A stretch of DNA of 30,893 bases, taken from a virus. The stretch lies in IMG/VR virus record IMGVR_UViG_3300038441_000780, positions 1-30,893 of that record, one strand, 5' to 3'. Shown piece after piece: positions 6,007-13,367 of the stretch. How positions within the stretch are numbered: the first letter of the stretch is position 1; each line of letters starts with the position of its first letter. The position numbers and the translations under genes are program-made. Below the pieces are notes generated by a model. That model was not told the origin of the DNA. It was given only the letters and a program-made list of their open reading frames with translations, and ran no database searches.

Positions 6007-6176
6007 TAAACTGGCACAAATTATCTGAATTGGCATTGGATGAGGCATTGCATTATTCGAGGCTTATTGATGATTCAAATAAGACGAATGTAATGATGCA
6101 CTATGCAGATTTGGTAAATAAATACCTTGAAATACACAATTATTGCACAATACGACTTTTAAAACATGTACAATGA
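6003..6176 (+). CDS. Small helical protein (57 aa)
   Basis: ATG at 6003 overlaps the previous stop and TGA at 6174-6176 overlaps the next ATG, so it is sandwiched in a chain of coupled genes. The product (MINWHKLSELALDEALHYSR...) is one long helix pair, soluble, unknown function. The double overlap is the main support. Confidence 0.6.
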   Translation: MINWHKLSELALDEALHYSRLIDDSNKTNVMMHYADLVNKYLEIHNYCTIRLLKHVQ

Positions 6177-6280
6177 CGCACTTTTATATCTGGCTTTGCG
6201 CCTTCACACCGGCCGCTTTATTCGTGGCCTACACAGTTCGGAAACACTTTTACGCTAACTTCAAAAAACATGGGAAATGA
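6173..6280 (+). CDS. Membrane micro-protein (35 aa)
   Basis: ATG 6173 overlaps the upstream stop; TGA 6278-6280 overlaps ATG 6277 of the next gene. The product has one membrane segment (FYIWLCAFTPAALFVAYTV) and a basic tail (KHFYANFKKHGK), predicted to sit in the inner membrane with the basic end in the cytoplasm. Function unknown. Confidence 0.55.
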   Translation: MTHFYIWLCAFTPAALFVAYTVRKHFYANFKKHGK

Positions 6281-6546
6281 ACTACGAAAAGAAATTTACT
6301 CCCGGCCCATGGCATATAGATGATGATGGTGATGTCAGTTCGATAGACATGCGTACAATTTGTGAGATAGAGCCATTAAGTAGAAATGAATGGAAATTTA
6401 ATTCTCACCTAATATCTTCTGCTCCAGAACTTCTGGATGCGATGATTGATGTTTTAGAATTGGCTTCAGCATATGGAATGAAAGGTTCAATTTATGATAA
6501 ATGTATTTTATCAGTAAACAAAGCCCTCAACATTAAAAATTCTTAG
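6277..6546 (+). CDS. Conserved phage protein of FTPGPWH type (89 aa)
   Basis: Begins MNYEKKFTPGPWHIDDDGDV and has HLISSAPELLDAMIDVLE in the second half. The pattern TPGPW..........G.V......IC, then N.HLI.AAPELL.AL, defines a widespread family of small phage proteins of unknown function. Translationally coupled to the preceding micro-protein. Confidence 0.8.
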   Translation: MNYEKKFTPGPWHIDDDGDVSSIDMRTICEIEPLSRNEWKFNSHLISSAPELLDAMIDVLELASAYGMKGSIYDKCILSVNKALNIKNS

Positions 6547-6548
6547 TA

Positions 6549-6740
6549 ATGACCACAACGCAAATCATATTCGGAACAATTTTAGGCATCGGCCTGTTAT
6601 CATTCTTACTTTATATCTATGAAAGAACTAAATATCATCTTAACGTCCGTAAAAAACAATCCAATTCTGTTGCTCCCAATAATCGTCTGCGGGTATCTTC
6701 TTTTGAAGTTAACGTGGATGACGTTTTTGGACGGAACTAG
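6549..6740 (+). CDS. Single-pass membrane protein (63 aa)
   Basis: N-terminal membrane helix IIFGTILGIGLLSFLLYIY (residues 6-24), then a basic cytoplasmic region. Begins two bases after the previous stop. Function unknown. Confidence 0.6.
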   Translation: MTTTQIIFGTILGIGLLSFLLYIYERTKYHLNVRKKQSNSVAPNNRLRVSSFEVNVDDVFGRN

Positions 6741-6760
6741 ATTAGACGACACAAGATTAG

Positions 6761-6880
6761 ATGAACACGAAATCGAATCATATCATGACTGAACAAAAAC
6801 CGCGCAAAGGCTGGCAGATTGTGGAACTTATTCTTTCCATCGCTCCGGCTATTATTAACATATTCAAAAAGAAGAAATGA
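6761..6880 (+). CDS. Membrane micro-protein (39 aa)
   Basis: ATG 6761 (or Met9 at 6785) to TGA 6878-6880, overlapping ATG 6877 of the next gene. The product carries GWQIVELILSIAPAIINIF and ends KKKK: an amphipathic or membrane helix with a lysine tail. Function unknown. Confidence 0.5.
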   Translation: MNTKSNHIMTEQKPRKGWQIVELILSIAPAIINIFKKKK

Positions 6881-7101
6881 CAAGGGAAGAATTTTTAAGC
6901 CTGAAGGAAGGTGATATTGTTTTAATTAATGATTTACATTCTCCTACCCATTCATTTGCTCCTGGCCAACGCGTCATATACAAAAATGTTGGAAGTTGGC
7001 CCGAACCTATAGATGGTTTGTTTTTAGGAACATCAAAATATACGGGTCATCAAATTATTCAGCGCCTTCACTTTTCTGAAATAATTATATTAAATGAGTA
7101 A
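6877..7101 (+). CDS. Small beta-barrel (SH3-like) protein (74 aa)
   Basis: All-beta pattern: LKEGDIVLINDL, then FAPGQRVIYKNV, DGLFLGTSKYTG and FSEIIILNE, consistent with a small SH3-like barrel. ATGA overlap upstream and 8-base overlap with the next gene. Partner or ligand unknown. Confidence 0.6.
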   Translation: MTREEFLSLKEGDIVLINDLHSPTHSFAPGQRVIYKNVGSWPEPIDGLFLGTSKYTGHQIIQRLHFSEIIILNE

Positions 7102-7204
7102 CAAGAAACCACACTACTACCTTGTTTATGAAACATGGGTATGGGCAACGTCGATGCCTGAAGCAATCAGGATTTATAACGAAATGTATGCTAAAATTCA
7201 ATAA
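7094..7204 (+). CDS. Small hypothetical protein (36 aa)
   Basis: ATG 7094 lies 8 bases inside the upstream gene; TAA at 7202-7204. The product (MSNKKPHYYLVYETWVWATS...) looks like a strand-helix micro-protein: YYLVYETWVWATSMPEA, then RIYNEMYAKIQ. This frame fits the packing better than the longer alternative frame over the same bases. Confidence 0.5.
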   Translation: MSNKKPHYYLVYETWVWATSMPEAIRIYNEMYAKIQ

Positions 7205-7206
7205 GC

Positions 7207-7374
7207 ATGTTTTCATACTTACTCACCTTATCGGCTATCCTGTATACGCCATATACAAAGCTTTCATCAAAAGAAAGAATAAGAAGGGGACGCGTAATAG
7301 ATAATATCTATTGTATTTTCTGGCTTGCTTTCGGTACTTTTATTGTCTGGTTAATCACAAAATGTAAATTATGA
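7207..7374 (+). CDS. Membrane micro-protein before recT (55 aa)
   Basis: ATG 7207, three bases after the previous stop; TGA 7372-7374 overlaps the recT ATG (ATGA). The product has an N-terminal hydrophobic stretch (MFSYLLTLSAILYTPY), a basic linker (KERIRRGR) and a second membrane helix (IFWLAFGTFIVWLI). A longer frame over the same bases has basic, cysteine-containing, poorly protein-like sequence and no coupling, so this frame is preferred. Confidence 0.55.
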   Translation: MFSYLLTLSAILYTPYTKLSSKERIRRGRVIDNIYCIFWLAFGTFIVWLITKCKL

Positions 7375-8306
7375 CACAAGTTGCGTTAGTAACAGAAAGC
7401 AAACTTTTTGACTTTCTATCTCCCAAGAAATCAGACATCGTTCGATTCATGGGTGGAGAGGACAACTATAAGCGAGAAGTATCTTTTGCTATTCAAGCTG
7501 CAAACTCCAACCCACAATTGCAGAAAGCAACACATGACAGCATTTGTAAAGCAATCTACAACCTGTCAATTACGGGTCTTTCTCTTAACCCAATCTTAAA
7601 ACTTGCTTATTTAACGCCTCGTAAGAATGGAGAAGCGATTGAAGCGCTATTAATGCCTTCCTATCAGGGATTAGTAAAGCTTTTGAAGGACAGCGGATGC
7701 GTTAAGCAAGTATATGCACATTGTAGGTTTGAGGGGGATAATTTCGAATATGCGCTGGGCAGTCAGGTAACAATCAATCACATCCCACTATTCAAATCAA
7801 AGGTAATTTTAGGCGTTTATGCGATCGCTGTACTGCCGGATGGTGAAAAGATCGTAGAGTACATGCCGTTAGAGGAAGTTGAGGAAATTAGGAGTAGGTC
7901 GGATGGATATCGGGCATTCAAAAAAGGGCTTATTAAGTCCACACCGTGGGTTACAGACGAGGCGGAAATGTTCAGGAAAACAGCTATCCGGCGCATCTTT
8001 AAATATGTTCCAAAGACAAGTAATTATAACAAAATAGCGGAAGCCATCGCGCTGGATGAAAAGGAGTTCCCGGCAACGCTTGGGCAAGAACAATTTATCG
8101 AATCACTTGTTAAAACTTCAACCTACGACCACGACACGCAAGAAATGATTTTAGCTAAGATTGGAGAAATGACAAGCGGGGAAGCTGAAAACATAATTGC
8201 TGACCTTCATATGAACCAGGTTAATCCAATTACTGAAGGATCACCCGGCGCCGGATATAATCAAGGGGATATTAAGAAGCAGATAAAAGCACAGCATGAA
8301 GCCTAA
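7371..8306 (+). CDS. recT: RecT-family single-strand annealing protein
   Basis: 311 aa, in the usual RecT size range. Diagnostic segments: AIYNLSITGLSLNPILKLAY, then YLTPR, LLMPSYQGLVKLLKDSGCVK and WVTDEAEMFRKTAIRRIFKY. RecT proteins coat single-stranded DNA and promote strand annealing in phage recombination and repair, normally with a nuclease partner. The following gene encodes a nuclease-fold protein overlapping by 11 bases, consistent with that partnership. The C-terminus is a flexible, Gly/Lys-rich tail. It is translationally coupled to the preceding micro-protein. Confidence 0.93.
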   Translation: MTQVALVTESKLFDFLSPKKSDIVRFMGGEDNYKREVSFAIQAANSNPQLQKATHDSICKAIYNLSITGLSLNPILKLAYLTPRKNGEAIEALLMPSYQGLVKLLKDSGCVKQVYAHCRFEGDNFEYALGSQVTINHIPLFKSKVILGVYAIAVLPDGEKIVEYMPLEEVEEIRSRSDGYRAFKKGLIKSTPWVTDEAEMFRKTAIRRIFKYVPKTSNYNKIAEAIALDEKEFPATLGQEQFIESLVKTSTYDHDTQEMILAKIGEMTSGEAENIIADLHMNQVNPITEGSPGAGYNQGDIKKQIKAQHEA

Positions 8307-8607
8307 AGAATCGCTATTTTTTATCCTTAAATCCATATTCGTTAATGAACTTTACACGGAATACAAGTTTCATGAAACGCGCCGTTTTAGGTTCGATTAC
8401 GCCGTGCCGATGTATAAAATAGCAGTGGAATACGAGGGCATAATGGGAGGTAAGGCTCGGCACACAACAATAAAAGGGTATACAAAGGACTGCGAAAAGT
8501 ACAATTTAGCGAATGAAATGGGTTGGCACGTATTCCGGTATACAGTGCTAAACGTCGATCAATGTTATAGCAATATTCAATCATTTTTGCGCCATAAACA
8601 GAAATAG
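8296..8607 (+). CDS. PD-(D/E)XK-like endonuclease (103 aa)
   Basis: The core RRFRFDYAVPMYKIAVEYEG has Asp34, then Glu45-Tyr-Glu47, matching a small phage nuclease family in which R-FDFA-P--KIAVE--G precedes a histidine-containing region (here GKARHTTIKGYTKDCEKYN) and a final strand WHVFRYT. The fold is that of Vsr/VRR-type restriction-like nucleases, probably cutting branched or single-stranded DNA intermediates. Overlaps recT by 11 bases, so it probably acts in the same recombination pathway. Specificity cannot be read from sequence. Confidence 0.75.
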   Translation: MKPKESLFFILKSIFVNELYTEYKFHETRRFRFDYAVPMYKIAVEYEGIMGGKARHTTIKGYTKDCEKYNLANEMGWHVFRYTVLNVDQCYSNIQSFLRHKQK

Positions 8608-8644
8608 CCATCCTAGAAAGGACAGCTATCACTACTTACTAACC

Positions 8645-8676
8645 GGCTCCGTTATTGCAACGGGGCCATTTATATT
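8645..8676. terminator. Terminator between converging operons
   Basis: GGCTCCGTT (8645-8653) pairs with AACGGGGCC (8659-8667) around a 5-nt loop, 9 bp including one G-T, followed on the plus strand by ATTTATATT. It lies 37 bases past the nuclease stop and abuts the endolysin stop, so it can serve the rightward operon; the reverse direction lacks a T run. Confidence 0.6.
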
Positions 8677-9164
8677 AATACGATATACGGTGACTTCTCG
8701 ACGAACTTACCGCTTTCATACAGCTTTTTCATATCTTGCCATTTAAGGCCAAATGTTTTTTCAAAGTGGGGGCCGTCTGGACTTTTCGTCCAATCACCGC
8801 CCCATGTCCAGCCGTATTTTTTGAATACCTTAACACACTCGATCCAATCAGCTTGCTTATCTCCGTCAAAGTCTTTTTCCATATCCCAAATGGCCTGCTT
8901 ACCATCAACGATAAGGCAAATATCTATAGCTAATCCATAGTTATGATAGCTTTGTCCGGGCTTGGCATTAGTCTTCCAAGGGCCCTTAATGGTACGGCCA
9001 GATGCATAAAGTTGTGCTTGCTCGGCAAAGTCTCGTAAGGTATGAGTAAAGCGACAAATGGCATTACCAGTCAGCGCCTCGCATATTTCGCCGTAAATGT
9101 CGCGCGCCTCCTGCCTGACGGCTGGGTGCAATAATTCAATACGTTTAAGGGTAATTTCATCCAT
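8670..9164 (-). CDS. M15-family peptidase endolysin
   Basis: 164 aa, with the M15 zinc-site signature: His74 and Asp81 in SYHNYGLAID, and His133 in GPHFE. This is the fold of phage T5-type L-alanyl-D-glutamate endopeptidases, which cut peptidoglycan cross-link peptides for lysis. Residues 98-109 (DFDGDKQADWIE) match an EF-hand-like calcium loop, in keeping with the calcium dependence described for T5 endolysin. There is no signal peptide, so it would need a holin; small membrane proteins just upstream are candidates. Last gene of the leftward late operon. Confidence 0.88.
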   Translation of the reverse strand: MDEITLKRIELLHPAVRQEARDIYGEICEALTGNAICRFTHTLRDFAEQAQLYASGRTIKGPWKTNAKPGQSYHNYGLAIDICLIVDGKQAIWDMEKDFDGDKQADWIECVKVFKKYGWTWGGDWTKSPDGPHFEKTFGLKWQDMKKLYESGKFVEKSPYIVLI

Positions 9165-9165
9165 G

Positions 9166-9226
9166 TAAGTAGTTATTTGGCTTTTATTTTGTATGATGCA
9201 ATGATTAGTTTCATAAGTAGTTATTT
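9166..9226 (-). repeat. Duplicated 13-base translation-leader motif
   Basis: AAATAACTACTTA occurs at 9226-9214 and 9178-9166 (minus strand). Each copy contains a TAA stop codon of the upstream frame and is followed at once by an ATG, the first opening a 13-codon frame (MKLIIASYKIKAK, 9173-9214), the second leading to the endolysin ATG at 9164. It looks like a partial duplication of the endolysin start region. Confidence 0.6.
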
Positions 9227-9490
9227 ACGGTCTTCCTTGTCTTTTAGGAGAATCTTTATTTCGTAAATGCTGTTCATTATACGGTCAAACTTTTCGTTCT
9301 GGATCTTCATATCAATCTCCCTGTTTTCCTCAAGCTTTGTGATCCGCTGCCCGTGCTGCTGCTGCGTCATTTCCAGGCGTTCACTATCACGACCCTTTGA
9401 CACTGCGAAGTTCCACGCGCCGGTAAGACTTACAACAATAGCTACCACCAGCCCTAATAATGCGTGCCATACTTTCAGCTGTTTTTCCAT
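9221..9490 (-). CDS. Membrane-anchored coiled-coil protein (89 aa)
   Basis: N-terminal membrane helix (HALLGLVVAIVVSLTGAWNF, residues 9-28), then a helical, charged region predicted to be coiled coil (residues 35-85). The shape resembles i-spanins and phage lysis-accessory proteins, and its place next to the endolysin fits, but small coiled-coil membrane proteins of other function are equally possible. Start overlaps the upstream gene by 16 bases. Confidence 0.55.
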   Translation of the reverse strand: MEKQLKVWHALLGLVVAIVVSLTGAWNFAVSKGRDSERLEMTQQQHGQRITKLEENREIDMKIQNEKFDRIMNSIYEIKILLKDKEDRK

Positions 9491-9882
9491 TTCCTGCCTT
9501 TTTTAAAATGTCGCCACCAAAATAAGCCGCCGCTAACCATCATAATCAATAACTCAACATATAACACCCCTTCGCAGCGTTTAAACCATAATAAATAATG
9601 AGGCAAATCTATTGCCAATATGATAAAATATGCAGTGAATACGTCTTTAAAATCTCTGTCCTGCCGGTAATTACCCGTTATATATAGCCAGATTGCCCAA
9701 AAAATCATAAGCCAGGAAACAATATTTAAAACATCCTTTATATACCATTGTATATCCAGTTGTTCAGGTTCAAACATGAATGGAGTGATAACCTTTTCAG
9801 GCCGGTTATTTAGTACTCTATGAACTAAATTAACCGGCCATGAAAGGTACATCAGCAGCATTATGTACGCTTTTCGGTTCAC
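9475..9882 (-). CDS. Multi-pass membrane protein of the lysis region (135 aa)
   Basis: Three or more membrane segments: roughly residues 50-70 (IVSWLMIFWAIWLYITG), 82-100 (FTAYFIILAIDLPHYLLWF) and 107-124 (LYVELLIMMVSGGLFWW), ending in a basic tail. I take the GTG at 9882, which overlaps the upstream TGA (GTGA); the first ATG is at 9861. A 15-bp hairpin lies inside the coding start (9800-9839). Possible holin or accessory membrane protein; not demonstrable from sequence. Confidence 0.55.
   Translation of the reverse strand: MNRKAYIMLLMYLSWPVNLVHRVLNNRPEKVITPFMFEPEQLDIQWYIKDVLNIVSWLMIFWAIWLYITGNYRQDRDFKDVFTAYFIILAIDLPHYLLWFKRCEGVLYVELLIMMVSGGLFWWRHFKKGRKWKNS
9800..9839. other. Strong hairpin inside coding start of membrane-protein gene
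   Basis: GGCCGGTTATTTAGT (9800-9814) is the inverted repeat of 9824-9839 except for one extra base, giving 15 pairs around a 9-nt loop. It lies 43 bases inside the gene. No T run follows on either strand. Confidence 0.6.
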
Positions 9883-10073
9883 GGCTTAGTGGGCGGTTTA
9901 CTTGGGTTAGTTCCCCCAGGCCCTGTGCCTCCTTCGTTACCTGGATCATCGCCTGGAGCGACGTTGGCTGTTACATCACCATCAGGAATTTCAATTTCGT
10001 CACCAACTTGTACGCCTTGGTCAATTAAATCTGGATTCTGATCCAAATCCTCTTGTGTTACAACTTTTTTCAT
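9879..10073 (-). CDS. Acidic, low-complexity small protein (64 aa)
   Basis: The first 35 residues are acidic (TQEDLDQNPDLIDQGVQVGD) with a hint of a LysM-like or small beta segment; the rest is disordered, rich in Gly, Pro, Asp and Asn (PGNEGGTGPGGTNPSKPPTK). Overlaps both neighbours by 4 bases. Such tails are common in Bacteroidota phage late genes; function unknown. Confidence 0.6.
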   Translation of the reverse strand: MKKVVTQEDLDQNPDLIDQGVQVGDEIEIPDGDVTANVAPGDDPGNEGGTGPGGTNPSKPPTKP

Positions 10074-10339
10074 GTGTTTTCAGTTTTATCTTGTTTAGCA
10101 GTAAACGAAAGGCCGAAAGTAGTGGCCAATGCTGCAAATATAACATCCATCCACTTAATTACCGCGTCAGGTACGTCTAAAATGCCATTAGCATCTAATG
10201 AATAAGCTGCCCCAGCGAGCGCGATCAATAAACCTGCGATGTATCGAAGCGCCACATACCTTTTGGGTGATTTCTCTTTAATTCCGTTGATAAAATCACG
10301 GAATATTTGCGTACTTAGAATGTATTTAAGAATATTCAT
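10070..10339 (-). CDS. Putative holin-like protein, two membrane segments (89 aa)
   Basis: An N-terminal amphipathic region is followed by two membrane helices, YIAGLLIALAGAAYSL (about residues 33-48) and VIKWMDVIFAALATTFGLSF (about 60-79), with a charged C-terminal tail. Size, topology and closeness to the endolysin suit a class II holin, but similar small proteins of unknown function are frequent in these operons, so this remains inference. Confidence 0.6.
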   Translation of the reverse strand: MNILKYILSTQIFRDFINGIKEKSPKRYVALRYIAGLLIALAGAAYSLDANGILDVPDAVIKWMDVIFAALATTFGLSFTAKQDKTENT

Positions 10340-10344
10340 AATTA

Positions 10345-10809
10345 TTAGTTGAAAAGTACCTCTAATCCGGGATATGCTCTAAATGTGGGCGTACCGATTG
10401 TATTTACAGTTCGCATACGAAGCCAAGTATTTCGCGGTATTGTTCCCTTTAGGGTTACATGAAAAGTAAATGTTGGCATAAGAACGCCACCTGAAATAGA
10501 AGCAATCGCTGTATCAATTCCAGTCCATGCACTATTATCAGGAGAAGACTCTAAAATTATCATCCCTCCACTACCTGTTACTACTGTCGCATTACATGTA
10601 ATTGTATTGCTATAAGCCACTATTGCACATCGTTGTTGACTAATCATAAAAGATGTATTAAGTGCGCGGGAAGCAGTATTATTTGCTATGGCTGGGGTAT
10701 GTGAAAATCCGTTAGATTTTACCGACATGTTAACCCCAAGCGTAATGCCCATTACTGTTAGGATGAAAATGGATACAATCCAAATAATGTTTCGTTTTAT
10801 AAAAGCCAT
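10345..10809 (-). CDS. Membrane-anchored beta-rich protein (154 aa)
   Basis: N-terminal signal anchor (RNIIWIVSIFILTVMGITLG, residues 6-25), followed by a Ser/Thr/Ala-rich beta region with two cysteines (QQRCAIVAYSNTITCNA) that could form a disulfide outside the cytoplasm. Lies directly after the spike gene; probably an exported accessory of the fibre or lysis region. No family name I can assign. Confidence 0.6.
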   Translation of the reverse strand: MAFIKRNIIWIVSIFILTVMGITLGVNMSVKSNGFSHTPAIANNTASRALNTSFMISQQRCAIVAYSNTITCNATVVTGSGGMIILESSPDNSAWTGIDTAIASISGGVLMPTFTFHVTLKGTIPRNTWLRMRTVNTIGTPTFRAYPGLEVLFN

Positions 10810-10820
10810 AGGTAAAAAAT

Positions 10821-13367
10821 TTAATTAATCCACCATTGTGTTCCATCACTTTGAATTGTTATTGATTGCAAATAAGTCGTTATAGAATATGGTGTAGATG
10901 AGCCTTCAATATTTTCAGATGCGTTAGGATCTACTGCAATTGTAAATGCATTATTGCTTATTTTCTTAATAACATAAACCCTTCCAGTACAAGTAGACGC
11001 AGCAGGTAGATTTATAGTAATATTAGCTGAATTATTCACATATATAGAATAGTTGGTAGCATTCAACGTACTTGTTCCCGATATTGTAGCGGGAGCAGCC
11101 GAAAAAGATCCTTTAACCTGAAGTGAGGTACTACCATCATCAGTTGCCGTTGAATTTACACCAACTAATGCTCTAGTATTAAGCATCAATGGCGTGGCGG
11201 AAATTAACATAGGTTGTAGAGTATTAGTTCCGCCGCGGTCGAAAGACCATATATTAGCTGTTCCTGATTGCGCAAATAATTCTAGTCCATTACCATTTCT
11301 TATATTAGTAACGCCTGTTACCTTAACCATATTTGTAGTCACCCCATTATTTGTAGTAACTGTTTGTAAATCAATAGTATTTACTGGATTTAAGGTATAC
11401 TGAACACTACTATATGAATACCGGATAGGCGCAAATGTTGCCTGCGCGCCTGGTGCGGAGACCGTAGGCAGATATGATTTAATCCGCCCTATAGATGCGA
11501 AACCAACTGTTCTAAATGCATTATTAGCAGTATCCACCATAACAGATCCGTAAAGGTGCAAGGTATCAGCTATAGGACTTGCATTTATAAATACAGAATT
11601 ATATACTTTATCCGAATTATTGTTAGATAGCCGTAAAGTCTTTAATGAACTATTAGAAATAGCAACTGCTGTTAATAGTGAATCAAAAGAACTGTTGTTT
11701 ACCTCCAAGGTATTAATTGCAGCCCCATTAATTGCTAAGCCCGTACTTTTACCAGGTTTACCACCAACGTGTCTATAATTGTCTACTACCATTCTACGCA
11801 CAATAGCACCTGTTTGTGTAACAATATCAGTATAATTATAGGTGGTGTCGGCAATCGTTTTTATGTTCCGGGCCTGCATAATATCGATATCCGCCAATGG
11901 CTTGACTGTAATAGTTGTCCGGATGCTGTTATCTGGCTTTCGTATTACGTTGTCAATATATACCGAGCGGATTTTGTTGTTAAATGACAGATATTCATTA
12001 TTCGAAATGTTATTCTGCATCTTCACATTGATATTCGAAATTGTAATATCACCAAAATTTCCAGTTCCCAGTCCATATGCGCTTACTTCAAGTAGGTTAT
12101 CTGTAGCTGTTCCAGTTATATTATTTACAATAACTCTATCCATCAATGAAGTTGCTGACAAAAGTCTTACACCTTTCCTCGTCTCATTAAATATGATGTC
12201 ATTTATTATAATGTCTGTTATATCTCCTTGGGTCAACCATGGCCCTTGTGGCACATCTTCAGTATTAAAGGCAATTGCATCATCAAATGTTTTTAATATG
12301 CACCTTGAAACATTAATATGGTGAGCGGGCCCGTTGAAATGAAGTCCATCCTGGTTATGTAATGGTGGGTTATATACGCCTTGATCTATTTCCAACCCAT
12401 GAAAATTACTATAATTTACGTTTGATGCAAATACGGCATATGTTTGAGTATTTATAATTCTACTTGGCGAAAAATCAAGATATTTAACTCCTGAAAATAA
12501 GAATCCTACTACAGGGGTTCCATCAGGCATAAATTTTATTTGATTATCTCCATTCCCAAACCAATTCCCACCTGATATAGTTATCATTGAATCAACGATA
12601 TTCATTGATAAAGGTGTCGTTTTATTTTTATTACTAACTAATGCACAGTTAGCCCCATTCATAAGGTATATTTTTGCCGAACCGCCATATATTTTTGTTC
12701 CTGTACTGACGATCAAGGTACTGTCAATATCATATTGTCCATTTCCATCAAATCCAACCCAAAACCTACCCTGTGAATAGTCTATAGCTGCTTGTATAGC
12801 CAACCTATCCGATATCCCATCATTAGGAATAGCCCCAAACCATCTGGGATTTACCCACAATCCACTATCTCTATATTGCTGTAATGTAATTGCATCATCA
12901 AGTGCTACGCCCTTATCAATTCTAATAGTTCCCTCAAAATAAGCAGATTTGTTTAAATATGAAGGTAATGTACCAATATTTAACGGCGCTGCCAATGGAT
13001 TAGTTGTCGCAATTTTTAAAGTATTTCCAATTGTTCCATTCCCAGTTATATTAAAACTAGCATTTTGAGGAGATGTCCCATTTTTAATAAAATCATCTGG
13101 ATCTATTGCTTGTGAGCCTAATATTGTCCATCCAAATCCATCATGCCCCCAAAATTTACCAAATTGGTAAGCAATACGACCAGAATCCCCTACAGGAAGA
13201 CCATTAAAAAGCATGTTGTTTTGTGCAGATGTATCACGCGGCACAATATGCACGCTATCTGACTTGGACGATCGCATCTTCCTGTTAGATGGATCAGATT
13301 GCCAAATTCCCTGCGCCATTGCGCCAGATGAAACAAAAAAAGTAAGTAGTATTAAAATGTATTTCAT
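10821..13367 (-). CDS. Right-handed beta-helix tail spike with Sec-type signal peptide
   Basis: 848 aa from ATG 13367, which overlaps the preceding stop (ATGA); two codons further upstream is another Met. The N-terminus is a good signal peptide, MKYILILLTFFVSSGAMAQ, with an Ala-x-Ala-like end. Residues about 170-640 have the repeating strand pattern of pectate-lyase/GH28 beta-helices, including NWFGNGDN, QDGLHFNGPAHHINVSRC and FDDAIAFN with the paired Asp typical of that fold. The C-terminal 150 residues are Ser/Thr/Asn-rich (receptor or trimerisation part). It probably binds and may cleave surface polysaccharide. A secretion signal on a phage spike is odd. Confidence 0.75.
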   Translation of the reverse strand: MKYILILLTFFVSSGAMAQGIWQSDPSNRKMRSSKSDSVHIVPRDTSAQNNMLFNGLPVGDSGRIAYQFGKFWGHDGFGWTILGSQAIDPDDFIKNGTSPQNASFNITGNGTIGNTLKIATTNPLAAPLNIGTLPSYLNKSAYFEGTIRIDKGVALDDAITLQQYRDSGLWVNPRWFGAIPNDGISDRLAIQAAIDYSQGRFWVGFDGNGQYDIDSTLIVSTGTKIYGGSAKIYLMNGANCALVSNKNKTTPLSMNIVDSMITISGGNWFGNGDNQIKFMPDGTPVVGFLFSGVKYLDFSPSRIINTQTYAVFASNVNYSNFHGLEIDQGVYNPPLHNQDGLHFNGPAHHINVSRCILKTFDDAIAFNTEDVPQGPWLTQGDITDIIINDIIFNETRKGVRLLSATSLMDRVIVNNITGTATDNLLEVSAYGLGTGNFGDITISNINVKMQNNISNNEYLSFNNKIRSVYIDNVIRKPDNSIRTTITVKPLADIDIMQARNIKTIADTTYNYTDIVTQTGAIVRRMVVDNYRHVGGKPGKSTGLAINGAAINTLEVNNSSFDSLLTAVAISNSSLKTLRLSNNNSDKVYNSVFINASPIADTLHLYGSVMVDTANNAFRTVGFASIGRIKSYLPTVSAPGAQATFAPIRYSYSSVQYTLNPVNTIDLQTVTTNNGVTTNMVKVTGVTNIRNGNGLELFAQSGTANIWSFDRGGTNTLQPMLISATPLMLNTRALVGVNSTATDDGSTSLQVKGSFSAAPATISGTSTLNATNYSIYVNNSANITINLPAASTCTGRVYVIKKISNNAFTIAVDPNASENIEGSSTPYSITTYLQSITIQSDGTQWWIN

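Noticed and set aside
7122-7304. 60-codon plus-strand frame before recT
   Set aside because: Two smaller frames (7094-7204 and 7207-7374) cover the same bases, couple to their neighbours by overlap and give more protein-like products.
9404-9417. Further TGCGAA-like operator copies inside genes (for example 9404 and 15863)
   Set aside because: They lie within coding sequence, match only part of the motif and are not near a promoter.
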